This document shows, one piece after another, positions 27,152-36,984 of a stretch of 64,000 bases of DNA. Made by a program: the position numbers and the translations under genes. The DNA is from Actinomycetota bacterium (lineage in GTDB: Bacteria > Actinomycetota > Acidimicrobiia > IMCC26256 > PALSA-610): positions 156,684 to 220,683 of the forward strand of contig SXJP01000014.1 of assembly GCA_005779395.1 (NCBI GenBank). Direction: 5' to 3'. The first letter of the stretch is position 1; every line of letters begins with the position of its first letter. The notes beneath the pieces were generated by a model. That model searched no databases. It saw nothing but the letters and a program-made list of their open reading frames with translations, and was not told where the DNA came from.

Positions 27152-28321
27152 TTACAGGGCGTCGACGGGGACCGCGTCGACAGGAGCGAACAGACCCCGA
27201 CCAACACGACGCGCAGCGAACCCGGTCGCGGCGACACAGGCTGCAAGCCCGCTCCACAACGCCCATGCGCCGAAGACGCTGTAGATCGGAGCGAACAGGA
27301 GCGCAGATGCTGCAGCTACCAGTAAACCGAAACCATCGAGAAGTCCTTGTCCTGCAGCAACGAGCGCTGGCGGACTCGACCTAGCAACCGCCGACTGCGA
27401 CGACGGGGTCACTGCAGCTTCAGAGAACGAATGAAATATTGCAAGGCTCGCTATGAACCACTTGTTCGGAAGAAACCCATAAGCCGCGATGAACGGCACC
27501 GAATACAAGATGCTAAGTGACCCAACTCGTACAGGCCCTAAGCGATCGCACACCTTGCCCATACGCGGACTCATGATGACAATCGGAACAGCGAACAGCA
27601 GAAGGCTCCAACCGACGAACTGAGTAGAAGCACCATGCTCCTCTTGCAAGAACTTCGCCCAGAGCGAGTCATACACACCTATCGCAACGAAAAGACCTGC
27701 GCCAAGCAGCATTCCAGCCCGCACACCGCGAATCGCGAGCAAGGCCCTTGTCGGCGTGGCGTGGATCGCGTGATCGGTCGCCGGGATTTCGAATCGGGCG
27801 ATTACAGGCAGCGACGTAGCCAACAGAACGGCGATGACCCAGAATGGCGCGCGAAGGCCCGCTTGCGCAGCAACAAACGCAGCTAACGGCGGTCCCGACA
27901 AAAACCCGACCATCGCTGCCGAACCCATTCGGCCGAGAGCCACACCGACATTGTCGGGGTTCTTCAAGATCACGACGCGTCGCGCTGCAGGGAGGAACGC
28001 GCCTTCGCCTAGTCCGAGCAAGACCCGAGCGCCGAGCAACACTGCTACGGAGTCAGCGACAGCTACCCCAACACACCCGATCGCAGCTGCGACTACCCCA
28101 CCCAACAGTAGGTGATGCCCGTAACCGCGGTCGGCATAACGCGACAAACCAGCTTGGGCGATGAACCCTGCGATGAAACTCGCTGCGGTGACACCCCCGA
28201 GCCAAACATCGCCGAACTGCAGTGCATCCTGGAAAACTGGAAGCAACGCGAATATCGCTCCGAAACCGATAGTCACAGACGCCGTAACGACCAATAACGA
28301 GAATGGGACCTTCAAAGACAT
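27152..28321 (-). CDS. MFS transporter
   Basis: About 389 residues with 12 hydrophobic segments and the loop 2-3 motif region (GLSRYADRGYGHH) typical of major facilitator carriers. I chose the ATG at 28321; a TTG 11 codons upstream is possible. It ends 9 nt before the ureohydrolase ATG, on the same strand, which suggests uptake or export of the guanidino substrate or its product, although that is inference. It is divergent from the P450 gene. Confidence 0.88.
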   Translation of the reverse strand: MSLKVPFSLLVVTASVTIGFGAIFALLPVFQDALQFGDVWLGGVTAASFIAGFIAQAGLSRYADRGYGHHLLLGGVVAAAIGCVGVAVADSVAVLLGARVLLGLGEGAFLPAARRVVILKNPDNVGVALGRMGSAAMVGFLSGPPLAAFVAAQAGLRAPFWVIAVLLATSLPVIARFEIPATDHAIHATPTRALLAIRGVRAGMLLGAGLFVAIGVYDSLWAKFLQEEHGASTQFVGWSLLLFAVPIVIMSPRMGKVCDRLGPVRVGSLSILYSVPFIAAYGFLPNKWFIASLAIFHSFSEAAVTPSSQSAVARSSPPALVAAGQGLLDGFGLLVAAASALLFAPIYSVFGAWALWSGLAACVAATGFAARRVGRGLFAPVDAVPVDAL

Positions 28322-28373
28322 CGCCGTCGAACCTAGCAATGCCTTGCTGTGCAATCGAACCTAGAGTCTTGGC

Positions 28374-29672
28374 ATGACAACACTTGCTGACAAGCCAACA
28401 ACAGACCTGTCCCTCGACGAAATCAAACTTGGCGACATTGAGGTCTGGATGCGACCCGACCGTGAAGCGATATTCGCGAAGCTCCGCGATGAAGCGCCCA
28501 TCACTTTTCATGCTGAACCGCTATTCGAGCCTGCGCCCGGCGAAGAAATGTTGTTCGAAGCGGTTAAGGGTGCCGGTTTCTGGGCGATGACTCGTTTCGA
28601 CGACGTGCTCACCGTGTCGCGAGACCCAGATACGTTCCGCAGCACTCCGAGCATCAACATCGGCGACATTCCGCCAGCAATCGCTGAGTGGCTCGGATCG
28701 ATGATCAACATGGATTCGCCAAAGCACACGAAACTCCGGCTAATCGTGAACCGCGGTTTCACGCCTCGCCAAGTTGCAAGGATCGAAGAGGACGTGCACA
28801 GGCAAGCCGCAGAAATCGTCGACAGCGTCGCTGGCGTGGGCGAGTGCGACTTCGTAAACGACATCGCAGCGATACTCCCGCTTCAGGTGATCTGCGACAT
28901 GCTCGGGATCCCGCGCGAAGACAACCACAGGATCTTCGAGTTGACGAACACGATTCTTGGGGTCGGCGACCCCGAATATGTGTCGAGCGGTATCGAACTC
29001 ATGAGCGCCGGCATGGAACTCTTCAATTACGGGCTTGCGTTAGCAGAAGACAGACTCGCTAACCCCCGCGACGACATTACGACCTCGCTGATGATGGCAG
29101 AGATCGAAGATGAAAACGGTAAGCACAAGCTCACCTCCGCCGAACTCGGATCATTCTTCTTGTTGCTTGTGGCAGCTGGCAATGAGACCACACGCAACGC
29201 GATCAGCCACGGGATGCTCGCACTTACACAACATCGCCGTCAGAGAGAGATTTGGGCAGCCGATTTTGCGAACGTGTCACCGACCGCTGTCGAAGAAATC
29301 GTTCGTTGGGCTACACCCGTTATTCACTTCCGCCGTACGGCTAGTCGCGACACTGTTGTTGGTGGTCAGGCCATCAAACAGGGTGACAAGTGCGTGATGT
29401 TCTACAACTCGGCAAATCGCGATGAGCGCAAGTTCGAGAACCCCTTCAACTTCAATGTGCTTCGTTCCCCCAACGAGCATGTCGGCTTTGGTGCGGGTGG
29501 CCCTCACTTCTGCTTAGGCGCAAATCTTGCTCGACGCGAAATCAGCGTCATGTTTGAGGAACTTTTCCGGCGCCTCCCAGACATAGAGATCAGCGGAGAG
29601 CCAGCGATGTTGCAGAGCGCATTCATCCACGGCATTAAGAGAATGCCGTGCACGTTCACGCCAGCCAAGTAG
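28374..29672 (+). CDS. Cytochrome P450
   Basis: A 432-residue bacterial P450. The oxygen-activation motif is AAGNETTR (residues 267-274), the ExxR motif is EEIVR, and the haem-binding loop FGAGGPHFCLG provides the ligand C380. The sequence is similar in style to actinobacterial CYP125/CYP142/CYP124-like enzymes that hydroxylate terminal methyls of sterols, terpenoids or branched lipids; the exact family is not certain. No ferredoxin gene is adjacent. It is followed after 6 nt by the acyl-CoA dehydrogenase pair, so it may begin a pathway that turns a methyl end into a CoA ester. Confidence 0.92.
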   Translation: MTTLADKPTTDLSLDEIKLGDIEVWMRPDREAIFAKLRDEAPITFHAEPLFEPAPGEEMLFEAVKGAGFWAMTRFDDVLTVSRDPDTFRSTPSINIGDIPPAIAEWLGSMINMDSPKHTKLRLIVNRGFTPRQVARIEEDVHRQAAEIVDSVAGVGECDFVNDIAAILPLQVICDMLGIPREDNHRIFELTNTILGVGDPEYVSSGIELMSAGMELFNYGLALAEDRLANPRDDITTSLMMAEIEDENGKHKLTSAELGSFFLLLVAAGNETTRNAISHGMLALTQHRRQREIWAADFANVSPTAVEEIVRWATPVIHFRRTASRDTVVGGQAIKQGDKCVMFYNSANRDERKFENPFNFNVLRSPNEHVGFGAGGPHFCLGANLARREISVMFEELFRRLPDIEISGEPAMLQSAFIHGIKRMPCTFTPAK

Positions 29673-29678
29673 GCACTG

Positions 29679-30854
29679 TTGAAGCTCGAGTGGACAGAAC
29701 CTGATCAACAGTTTCTGTCAGAACTACGAGCGTTTCTCGACGAACACACTCCGGTCGAGGCCGCTAACGGATTCGATTTTCAAGGCGAAGCCAACGGCGA
29801 TGCGATCATCGCCCCATGGCTTCAGGCTTGGCAAGCGAAGTTGTTCGACAATGGCTGGATGATTCCTGGGTTCCCTCCCGAACTTGGTGGACGAAATTGC
29901 ACTCCATCGCAAACCATGATCTACCTAGAGGAACTGAGCCGTCGCCGTGTCCCGCGCGCCACTCACTTTCCTGGTTACGCGATCGTCGGTCCAAGCCTGC
30001 TCGAATACGGAAACGACGACCAGAAGACGCTTGTGTCAGCAGCGATTCGAGGCGACACAATCTGGTGCATCGGCATGTCAGAGCCAGATGCGGGTTCTGA
30101 CCTAGCTGGTCTAACTACCCGAGCAGACCTCGATGGCGATACGTTCATCGTCAATGGCCAGAAAGTTTGGACGAGCTACGCGATGGTTGCCTCCAAATGT
30201 TTCTGTTATGTCCGTACCGACCAACAAGCCCCGAAACACAAAGGGATCTCGTTGCTGATTATCGACATGGATTCGCCAGGCATCGAAGTGCGGCCACTCA
30301 CGCATATCAACGGCCAAGCCGAGTTTGCCGAAGTGTTCTTCACGGACGTCCACGTTCCGGTCTGCAACCTCGTAGGAGAATTGAATGGCGGGTGGGCGAT
30401 CACCCAAGGGTCGCTTGCACACGAACGAGCTGGACTCTGGGTCGATGGAGTCGCTCGGCTCGAGCAGACCGTAACTTCGCTCGTCGAGTTAGCTAAGGCC
30501 AACGGCTGCCACGATGACGTAGGGGTGCGTCGCAAGATCGCCGCGATGCACGAACTCGCATCGTCATTGCGGTCGCTCGGCTACAAAGGTTTTGCTAGCT
30601 ACGCGCAAGGTTCGAGCGCACCGGAACATAGCTACATGAAGCTCGCTTCGAGCGAGGCCGGCAAGGCAGCGTTCGAACTCGGTATGGAAATCCTCGGGCC
30701 GTATGGCGCAGTCACAGATGCACTGCGAGGCGCAGAGAACGGGCGATGGGTGAACAGTTTCTATATAAGTTTCGCTAACACGATCGCTGGTGGTTCAAGC
30801 GAGATCCAGCGCAACATCATCGCCCAGCGCGTGCTCGGCCTTCCAAGGAACTAG
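29679..30854 (+). CDS. Acyl-CoA dehydrogenase, catalytic subunit of a probable heteromer
   Basis: A 391-residue FAD-dependent acyl-CoA dehydrogenase. The likely catalytic base is E249 in LAHERAG, the isovaleryl-CoA-dehydrogenase position; the alternative base position near the C-terminus reads AGGSSEIQR and lacks Glu. FAD-binding segments WCIGMSEPDAGSD and VWTSYA are present. The start is TTG at 29679, 6 nt after the P450 stop. A shorter, divergent paralogue follows after 6 nt. In mycobacteria such pairs (FadE28-FadE29 and similar) form alpha2beta2 enzymes that act on steroid side chains, and the same arrangement is probable here. Confidence 0.9.
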   Translation: MKLEWTEPDQQFLSELRAFLDEHTPVEAANGFDFQGEANGDAIIAPWLQAWQAKLFDNGWMIPGFPPELGGRNCTPSQTMIYLEELSRRRVPRATHFPGYAIVGPSLLEYGNDDQKTLVSAAIRGDTIWCIGMSEPDAGSDLAGLTTRADLDGDTFIVNGQKVWTSYAMVASKCFCYVRTDQQAPKHKGISLLIIDMDSPGIEVRPLTHINGQAEFAEVFFTDVHVPVCNLVGELNGGWAITQGSLAHERAGLWVDGVARLEQTVTSLVELAKANGCHDDVGVRRKIAAMHELASSLRSLGYKGFASYAQGSSAPEHSYMKLASSEAGKAAFELGMEILGPYGAVTDALRGAENGRWVNSFYISFANTIAGGSSEIQRNIIAQRVLGLPRN

Positions 30855-30860
30855 GCGAGC

Positions 30861-31877
30861 ATGGATTTTTCATTGACCTCAGAACAGGACTTGCTCGCAA
30901 CAACTGCGCGAAACCTGTTGGCAAAGCAATGCCCACCCGCCCTAGTGAGATCGCACGTCACCGACCGTTCCGTCCAAGCTCCTTTGTGGGCATGCCTCCG
31001 CGACTACGCAGAACTTGGTCGCAACAATTGCACAGATCTATGCATTTTCCTAGAGGAACTCGGCTATGTCGCTGCTCCTGGACCATTTTTTGCGAGCGTT
31101 GCGTTGTTTGCTGGTCTACTTGAATCTCTCGATGCCGACTCCGCGTTGCGCGACGCCACAGCAGCTGGCGAGATTGTCGGCACTGTTGCCGTAGCCGGGC
31201 TTAATGGCTTCTGGGTACCGAGCGACGATCTAGTGAAGTCCTTCATCGTCGATGCCGACATCGCCGACCACATTGCTTTAGTCCATGCCACAGATTCCGG
31301 TGTCGTGGTCACCGTGCTAACCAACCCTGGAGAACGAGCGCTCACTCCGGTGTCGACCGTCGATCAAAGTCGAAGATTCTTTGAGTGGGATACGGGCGAC
31401 GAAATCGGCGGGATCATTCCCTGCTCCCCCGAAGCGTGGAGCGCGTTCATCGATAGAAGTCACGTCGCGATCGCAGCGGATATGGTCGGCACGGCGCGCC
31501 GCCTGTTCGACATGACCTTGCATTATGCAAAGGAACGCGAACAGTTCGGTAAACCGATCGGGTCATTCCAAGCCATCCAACACAAGCTCGCGGACATGTC
31601 CTTGGTTGTTGAGCGCGCACGCGCCTCTGTGCAATACGCGTCGATGACTGTCGACGCTGGTAGCGCCGACAGGACTCGGGCGTGCCATGTCGCCAAGGCC
31701 GCTGCTGGTCGCGCTGCCCGCAGCGCGCTCTTAGAAGGAATTCAAATTCACGGCGGTATCGGCTACACAGAAGAACACGATCTGCACCTCTTCATGCGGC
31801 GCGCAACAGCGTCTGAATATCTATTAGGGCCGACGTCCTGGCATCTAGACCGGATATCTGACGAGATCTTCGCCTAG
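30861..31877 (+). CDS. Acyl-CoA dehydrogenase, short partner subunit
   Basis: A 338-residue, shortened acyl-CoA dehydrogenase homologue. The middle domain is reduced, and the residue aligned with the catalytic glutamate of the neighbouring subunit is not a recognisable Glu. The C-terminal helical domain is typical (YAKEREQFGKPIGSFQAIQH and IQIHGGIGYTEEHDLHLFMRRA). This is the pattern of the non-catalytic or flavin-completing subunit in heteromeric FadE complexes. It is tandem with the larger gene at 29679 and probably needs it for activity. Confidence 0.88.
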   Translation: MDFSLTSEQDLLATTARNLLAKQCPPALVRSHVTDRSVQAPLWACLRDYAELGRNNCTDLCIFLEELGYVAAPGPFFASVALFAGLLESLDADSALRDATAAGEIVGTVAVAGLNGFWVPSDDLVKSFIVDADIADHIALVHATDSGVVVTVLTNPGERALTPVSTVDQSRRFFEWDTGDEIGGIIPCSPEAWSAFIDRSHVAIAADMVGTARRLFDMTLHYAKEREQFGKPIGSFQAIQHKLADMSLVVERARASVQYASMTVDAGSADRTRACHVAKAAAGRAARSALLEGIQIHGGIGYTEEHDLHLFMRRATASEYLLGPTSWHLDRISDEIFA

Positions 31878-31889
31878 CGAGCTGGGCGA

Positions 31890-32594
31890 TTATTCGCCGC
31901 AGGAGCTACCCGCGGCCATAGTTCCCACAACAACCGCATCAATCTCCGTCGTCATCAGCGTCCCGCGAATTCCATCTTTGTCCCCGCCGATAGTGAACGA
32001 CGTTCCGAGAAAATCGTCTTCGAATATCTCGAGGTCGGAACCTTCCGCATCCTCGAGGTCGTATGAGAAATCGCCGATTCCGCTGCCATTTAATGTCACT
32101 AATGGCGGCGTTGCATCACCGAGATCACGAATTCGCCACTCAAAGAACGTGAACTCATCTCTTGCTGGCGCGAACTCAGTTTCGCCGTCGGTGAACAACA
32201 ACACGAGACCGCCCCACTCGACGATGCGCACTTTGTTTCCGGGGCACACGCCATAGCTCGAACTAAACGCCGTCTCGACACGGTCGTCGCTCGGCGAGCC
32301 TAGGAGTTTCGTAAACGTGGACACAGCGTGATCTGCGCTAGCACCAAATCTCTCAAAGCCGATACCTGTGCCATACAGAACAAGCGGGTCATCGGAAGGA
32401 AGCGTGCTTGAAGTAGCGGAACTAGCAACACTCGGTTCTGTGGAAGCGGTACCCGGCGATGTCGTGTCGCTTGAGTCAGTACCTGGACTCAGAGTCGTTG
32501 TCGTGTCGCTCGTGTCAGAACCGCCACAGCTTGCGGCTAATGCGACCACCATTGGAATGCCGAGTACCACCTTGATCCGACGCATGTACACCAT
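31890..32594 (-). CDS. Hypothetical lipoprotein
   Basis: A 234-residue protein with a lipoprotein signal (lipobox ALAASC-GG) and a Thr/Ser-rich linker (residues about 25-70), followed by a small globular domain with two cysteines that could form a disulfide. I recognise no family. The ATG at 32594 or the ATG at 32585 could start it. It ends 12 nt from the opposite-strand acyl-CoA dehydrogenase stop, and its start is 4 nt from the end of the ABC-F gene on the same strand. Confidence 0.75.
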   Translation of the reverse strand: MVYMRRIKVVLGIPMVVALAASCGGSDTSDTTTTLSPGTDSSDTTSPGTASTEPSVASSATSSTLPSDDPLVLYGTGIGFERFGASADHAVSTFTKLLGSPSDDRVETAFSSSYGVCPGNKVRIVEWGGLVLLFTDGETEFAPARDEFTFFEWRIRDLGDATPPLVTLNGSGIGDFSYDLEDAEGSDLEIFEDDFLGTSFTIGGDKDGIRGTLMTTEIDAVVVGTMAAGSSCGE

Positions 32595-32598
32595 CCGT

Positions 32599-34263
32599 TC
32601 AGAGTAGGCCCGAAGAAACAGCGAGGTCGCGCATCAGCTTTCCATCGGCAATTTCGATCCGCCGCGTGAGTGCCAGGCCGTCGAGCATCTTGCGATCATG
32701 AGTCACAAGAATCACGGTGCCTGAAAAGCTCGCTAGTGCAAGCTCTAGCTGTTCGATCGCAGCTAAGTCGAGATGGTTCGTTGGTTCATCGAGAACTATG
32801 CAGTTCGCGCCAGTAGCGACGAACCTCGCCAATTCGGCGCGTGTGCGTTCGCCTGGAGACAGCGTGTCTGCCGACCTCGAAATATGGCTAGCGCCTAGGC
32901 CAAATTTTGCGAGCAACGATCGCGCTTCAGACATATCGAGTCCAGTGATCGACGCGAATAGCTCAAACAGCGTGCCGTTGCCAGTAAAGGAACTTCGCCG
33001 TTGGTCGAGAGTCCCGAACACAATTCCGGGACCGACATGGCGCGTACCCGAGTCGAGAGCGATATCGCCGAGCATCGCAGCAATCAGTGTTGTCTTGCCA
33101 CTGCCATTCGGACCTACGAGGCACACGCGTTCGCCATGGCCGATCTCGATTTCGATAGGTCCAAGTTTGAAGTCGCCGCGTTGCACAACGGCCCGGACGA
33201 GCCGAGCGACTACTGCCCCGCCACGTGGGGCTTCATTGAATTCAAGACGAAGCTCCCAACCCTCCCACGGCTTTTCGACTACCTCGAGACGTTGCAGCAT
33301 CTTGTCTGTTCGCTTGGCCTTAGCCGCAACCTTTTCACTCGAAGCGCGGTTGAACTGTTTGATGAACTTGTCTGACTCGTCTGACTTTGCGTTTTTGGAG
33401 ACGCCCTTGTGCGCCCATTCGCTCTCGCGTTGTGATCGCTTGCGGAGGTCGTCCTTTCGGGCTTGGTAGGTGTCGAACTGTTCTTCTGCGTGCCTACGCT
33501 GCGTTGCGCGCTCCTTCAGATACGCGGCCCAGCCACCACGAAATTCGACAGCCGTATGCGCGTTGTCATCTAGCTCGATGATCGAAGTAACGACCTTGTC
33601 GAGAAACGCACGATCATGTGAAACAACGATGCATCCGGCGCTCAGATTCGTCACGAATCGTTCGAGCCTTTCGATCCCCGCGAAGTCGAGGTCGTTAGTT
33701 GGCTCGTCAAGCAAGAAGACATCGAACCGACTAAGCAGTAAGGCTGCGAGTGCAGCTTTGGCTGCCTGTCCGCCCGAGAGTGCGGTCATCTCAACGCTTA
33801 GCAATAAAGGGTCGAGACCGACATCTGCCAATACCTCGCCGATACGCGCCTCAAGATCGGGACCACCCAAGGACAGGTACGCATCGAGTGCATCCGAATA
33901 CCTGTCCTCAGAGTCGAGTTCTGCCTCGGCTAGTGCGATGCTGGCGAGATCAAGTTCGATTTCACTTGCACGTACACCGGTACGCCGCGATAAGAAACCC
34001 GCGAGTGTCTCTCTGGCGCGGCGTTCTGGTTCTTGAGCGAGAAGGCCTACGGTCGCTCGTGCAGGTTGGCGCTCCACGGCACCGGAATCTGGCCGTTCTA
34101 GGCCGGCGAGCAACCGCAACAATGTTGTCTTGCCGGTTCCATTCGGCGCAACTATTCCGATGCGCGCGCCAGGGGCAACTGTGAACGTGACCGCATCCAG
34201 AACTAGCTGTGGGCCAAACGATTTCGTGAGCGCCTTAGCGACAAGACTCGCATTGCTAGACAT
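32599..34263 (-). CDS. ABC-F family ATPase
   Basis: About 554 residues with two ABC domains and no membrane segment, the ABC-F layout. Walker A motifs are APNGTGKTT and GPNGSGKTT; signatures are LSGGQ and LSPGE; Walker B motifs are [12 protein letters not shown] and CIVLDEPTNHLD. The linker between domains (about 230-340) is highly charged and helical, as needed to reach into the ribosomal E site. ABC-F proteins relieve or regulate ribosome stalling, and some confer antibiotic resistance; the role of this one is not defined. The ATG at 34263 is preferred to a TTG three codons upstream. Confidence 0.9.
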   Translation of the reverse strand: MSSNASLVAKALTKSFGPQLVLDAVTFTVAPGARIGIVAPNGTGKTTLLRLLAGLERPDSGAVERQPARATVGLLAQEPERRARETLAGFLSRRTGVRASEIELDLASIALAEAELDSEDRYSDALDAYLSLGGPDLEARIGEVLADVGLDPLLLSVEMTALSGGQAAKAALAALLLSRFDVFLLDEPTNDLDFAGIERLERFVTNLSAGCIVVSHDRAFLDKVVTSIIELDDNAHTAVEFRGGWAAYLKERATQRRHAEEQFDTYQARKDDLRKRSQRESEWAHKGVSKNAKSDESDKFIKQFNRASSEKVAAKAKRTDKMLQRLEVVEKPWEGWELRLEFNEAPRGGAVVARLVRAVVQRGDFKLGPIEIEIGHGERVCLVGPNGSGKTTLIAAMLGDIALDSGTRHVGPGIVFGTLDQRRSSFTGNGTLFELFASITGLDMSEARSLLAKFGLGASHISRSADTLSPGERTRAELARFVATGANCIVLDEPTNHLDLAAIEQLELALASFSGTVILVTHDRKMLDGLALTRRIEIADGKLMRDLAVSSGLL

Positions 34264-34356
34264 TCGGAGCAAACCTTTCGGACCCTGCTGACAAAACTGA
34301 GTGGACGGATCGACAGCTCAGATCGCCATTGACAAAAGACGCTACCGTGCCACAAC

Positions 34357-35091
34357 ATGACAGCAGTTTTTATTCATGGGGTGCCCGAAACCGCGGAGAT
34401 CTGGGATGAGATTCGCGCAAATTGTGCCCGATCCGACACGATTGCCCTCGAGCTCCCCGGATTCGGCACACCTCTCCCCGATGGTTTCGTACCCGAGGTC
34501 GACGCGACCAAAGAGTTCTACACAGGTTGGATCATTGAACAACTCGAGAGAATTGGCGAGCCGATAGATCTCGTTGGTCACGACTGGGGCGCGTTGCTCG
34601 CCCAGCGAGTTGCGTCTGTGCGCCCGGACCTGCTTAGAACATGGGCTTGTGGCGGTGGGCCAATCGATGCCACCTACGTCTGGCACGAAACAGCGAAGGC
34701 GTGGCAGACACCCGAACTCGGCGAACAAATCATGGAGGCCATGACCGAGGGTGTGCTCGCTGTCGCTTTCACCTCTGAGGTAGGCGCGACCGCCGCTGCG
34801 AGGATGGCGTCGCACATCGACGACATGATGAAGCGCTGCATACTCACGCTTTACAGATCAGCGATCGATGTTGGCGCAGAGTGGCAACCAGCAGTCGACG
34901 CACTTGGCGACACGTTGCCAGCCGCGGTCATTTGGGGCGCTAACGACATCTATGCCCCACCTCTCATGGGAGAGCGTTTGGCTACTCGAATTGGCGCAAG
35001 CCTTCATGTGCTTGACTGCGGGCACTTTTGGCCACTTGCGGCTCCACTAGCCGCCGCTGACGCCTTACGCGACCTATGGGAACGCGCCTAG
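34357..35091 (+). CDS. Alpha/beta hydrolase
   Basis: A 244-residue alpha/beta hydrolase. The nucleophile elbow is GHDWG with D76 in the nucleophile position, as in haloalkane dehalogenases and epoxide hydrolases rather than serine esterases. The catalytic His is H223 (CGHFWP), and an acid is likely in GANDIYAP. The cap region is short. The reaction is therefore probably the hydrolysis of an epoxide or carbon-halogen bond, although the substrate is unknown. It ends just before the operator that precedes HyuB. Confidence 0.85.
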   Translation: MTAVFIHGVPETAEIWDEIRANCARSDTIALELPGFGTPLPDGFVPEVDATKEFYTGWIIEQLERIGEPIDLVGHDWGALLAQRVASVRPDLLRTWACGGGPIDATYVWHETAKAWQTPELGEQIMEAMTEGVLAVAFTSEVGATAAARMASHIDDMMKRCILTLYRSAIDVGAEWQPAVDALGDTLPAAVIWGANDIYAPPLMGERLATRIGASLHVLDCGHFWPLAAPLAAADALRDLWERA

Positions 35092-35108
35092 AACCGTCGC
35101 TAAGATAC

Positions 35109-35124
35109 CTGACACCAGTGTCAG
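35109..35124. promoter_or_regulatory. Operator CTGAC-N6-GTCAG, site 2
   Basis: CTGACACCAGTGTCAG, with the flanks ACC and GTT extending the dyad to ACCTGACAC/GTGTCAGGT. It ends 21 bp before the HyuB ATG at 35146. It is the best match to the consensus among the five copies. Confidence 0.8.
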
Positions 35125-35145
35125 GTTCTGTTGAAGGTTGAATCC

Positions 35146-36984
35146 ATGGCAAACCCATCGCCGAGCGGCATAGACATCGTCGGCCTAGCCAATAGCCGAC
35201 CAAGCGTCGCTGCTCACATCGACATCGACCCGATCACGGCCGAAGTAATCCGCAATGGGATGGAGACCATTTGCTTTGAGATGGCGGTCTATGTCAGCCG
35301 TACCGCCACGACGCCAATTCTCAACCAGAGCAACGAACGCAACGCCACAATCCTCGACGCCAAGGGGCGACTCGCAGCACTTTCTGTTGGTATCCCGCAG
35401 TTCATGCTCACGAGCACTCTGCCGGTTCGGTTCGCTCTCGAGTTCCTCGGAGTCGACGAATTTCGCGAGGGCGATGTCTTTGTAGCCAACGACCCGTACC
35501 ACGGTGGAGGTCACCTCCCCGACTACAACGTCTTCGCTCCAGTCTTTGCTGACGATCCGGTTTCCGGGACGCGTCACATGGTGCTGATCGCTTCAATCCA
35601 ATGTCATCATGGCGACACTGGTGGAGCGGTACCAGGTGGCTACAACGTGACCGCAAACGACATCTGGGGCGAAGGCGTTCGATGGCCCGTCGTGAAGGTC
35701 ATAGACGAGGGCAAGGAACGCCGCGACATCCTCTACGCATTGCAGACAAATAACCGCATCCCCGATTACATCGGCGACCTCCGCGCACAGATTGGCGCCG
35801 CACAACTAGGCGTAAGACGGCTCCAAGAAATCTTGGATCATCACGGCAGCGATCGTGTCAGGGCTGGCGTCGACTCCATGATCGAGTACGCATCAAAACG
35901 CTTCCGCGAAGAGGTCGCTGCGTGGCCAGACGGCGTATACGAAGCAGACGCGTATGTCGACCACGATCCCCTAGGCAATCCAGATGTTCACCTGCACGTC
36001 AAGATCACCGTCGACGGCGCCGACCTCACGGTCGATTTCACTGGTTCCGATACACGTCCGCACCTGCAGGCCTGGAGCACATTCGGGAATACTCGCGGCT
36101 ACACAATTGGGCAGATCGCTTCGATGATGGACCCTGAAATCCCAAAGAACGAAGGCTTCTTCGAAAGTATCAAGCTCGTAATCCCCGAGGGATGCGTACT
36201 CAACCCGACTAGCGGACGACCTGTTAGTGCAGGTACACACCACCCCGGAGCCGACGTCGGCGAAGTCATCGCTGTCGCGATGCAACACGTGCTTCCAGAA
36301 CGCGCAGTACCGCAGACCTATAAGACAGGAATCCCGACTGTCATTCGAGGGATAGACCCGCGCACAAGCCTCCCGTTCGTCGATCACTCAGCTGAGGTAT
36401 ACGCCGGCTGGTGCAACGCAGCCAAAGGTATGGACGCGTGGGGCGCTCTGTCGGCGAGTTTCGGAAACCTCTGGAAAGCGACGGCAGAAATCAACGAGAG
36501 CCTCTTCCCGCACATCCAGTGGTCGCGCGACTATCGCACCGACAGTGGGGGCGCTGGCCAGTGGCGCGGCATTTGCGGTAGCCACTACGAAAAAGAAGTT
36601 CGTGTCGACTCCACGGTCTACACATACGTGGTTGGCATGAAGTACCCAATGGTTGGGATTTTTGGTGGCGCCAACGGCAGCCCTAACGAAATGATCCTGC
36701 GTTACGGCAGCGATGATCCGTTCAAGGTCGAACATACCGCTAACGACGTCCCGATGCGAGCAGGCGATCGCATCATGTACGACTACGGCGGTGGTGGTGG
36801 TTGGGGCGACGCTCTCGATCGAGATCCGCAAGCTGTGCTCGACGATGTCCTCGACGAGTACGTGTCTGTGGAAGGCGCACTTCGCGATTACGGGGTTGTT
36901 CTAAACGGTTCACTCGAAGAACTCACACTCGAGGTCGATCTGACTGCAACCGACAAATGTCGCACGACACGGAGACTGTACTAG
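35146..36984 (+). CDS. hyuB: Hydantoinase B/oxoprolinase family protein
   Basis: A 612-residue HyuB-type subunit. It contains the family blocks ANDPYHGGGHLPD (about residues 115-127) and, near the C-terminus, conserved Gly-rich segments (RAGDRIMYDYGGGGGWGD). Together with HyuA it makes an ATP-dependent amidohydrolase that opens hydantoins, 5-oxoproline or related lactams, or in sister families carboxylates acetone or acetophenone. I chose ATG 35146 since the operator sits just upstream. The end overlaps the HyuA GTG start (TAGTG). The substrate cannot be decided from sequence. Confidence 0.88.
   Translation: MANPSPSGIDIVGLANSRPSVAAHIDIDPITAEVIRNGMETICFEMAVYVSRTATTPILNQSNERNATILDAKGRLAALSVGIPQFMLTSTLPVRFALEFLGVDEFREGDVFVANDPYHGGGHLPDYNVFAPVFADDPVSGTRHMVLIASIQCHHGDTGGAVPGGYNVTANDIWGEGVRWPVVKVIDEGKERRDILYALQTNNRIPDYIGDLRAQIGAAQLGVRRLQEILDHHGSDRVRAGVDSMIEYASKRFREEVAAWPDGVYEADAYVDHDPLGNPDVHLHVKITVDGADLTVDFTGSDTRPHLQAWSTFGNTRGYTIGQIASMMDPEIPKNEGFFESIKLVIPEGCVLNPTSGRPVSAGTHHPGADVGEVIAVAMQHVLPERAVPQTYKTGIPTVIRGIDPRTSLPFVDHSAEVYAGWCNAAKGMDAWGALSASFGNLWKATAEINESLFPHIQWSRDYRTDSGGAGQWRGICGSHYEKEVRVDSTVYTYVVGMKYPMVGIFGGANGSPNEMILRYGSDDPFKVEHTANDVPMRAGDRIMYDYGGGGGWGDALDRDPQAVLDDVLDEYVSVEGALRDYGVVLNGSLEELTLEVDLTATDKCRTTRRLY

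Noticed and set aside
36801..36983. N-terminal extension of HyuA
   Set aside because: It runs antiparallel to no signal and overlaps HyuB coding sequence in another frame; family proteins begin at the YRIGIDVGGTFTD segment.
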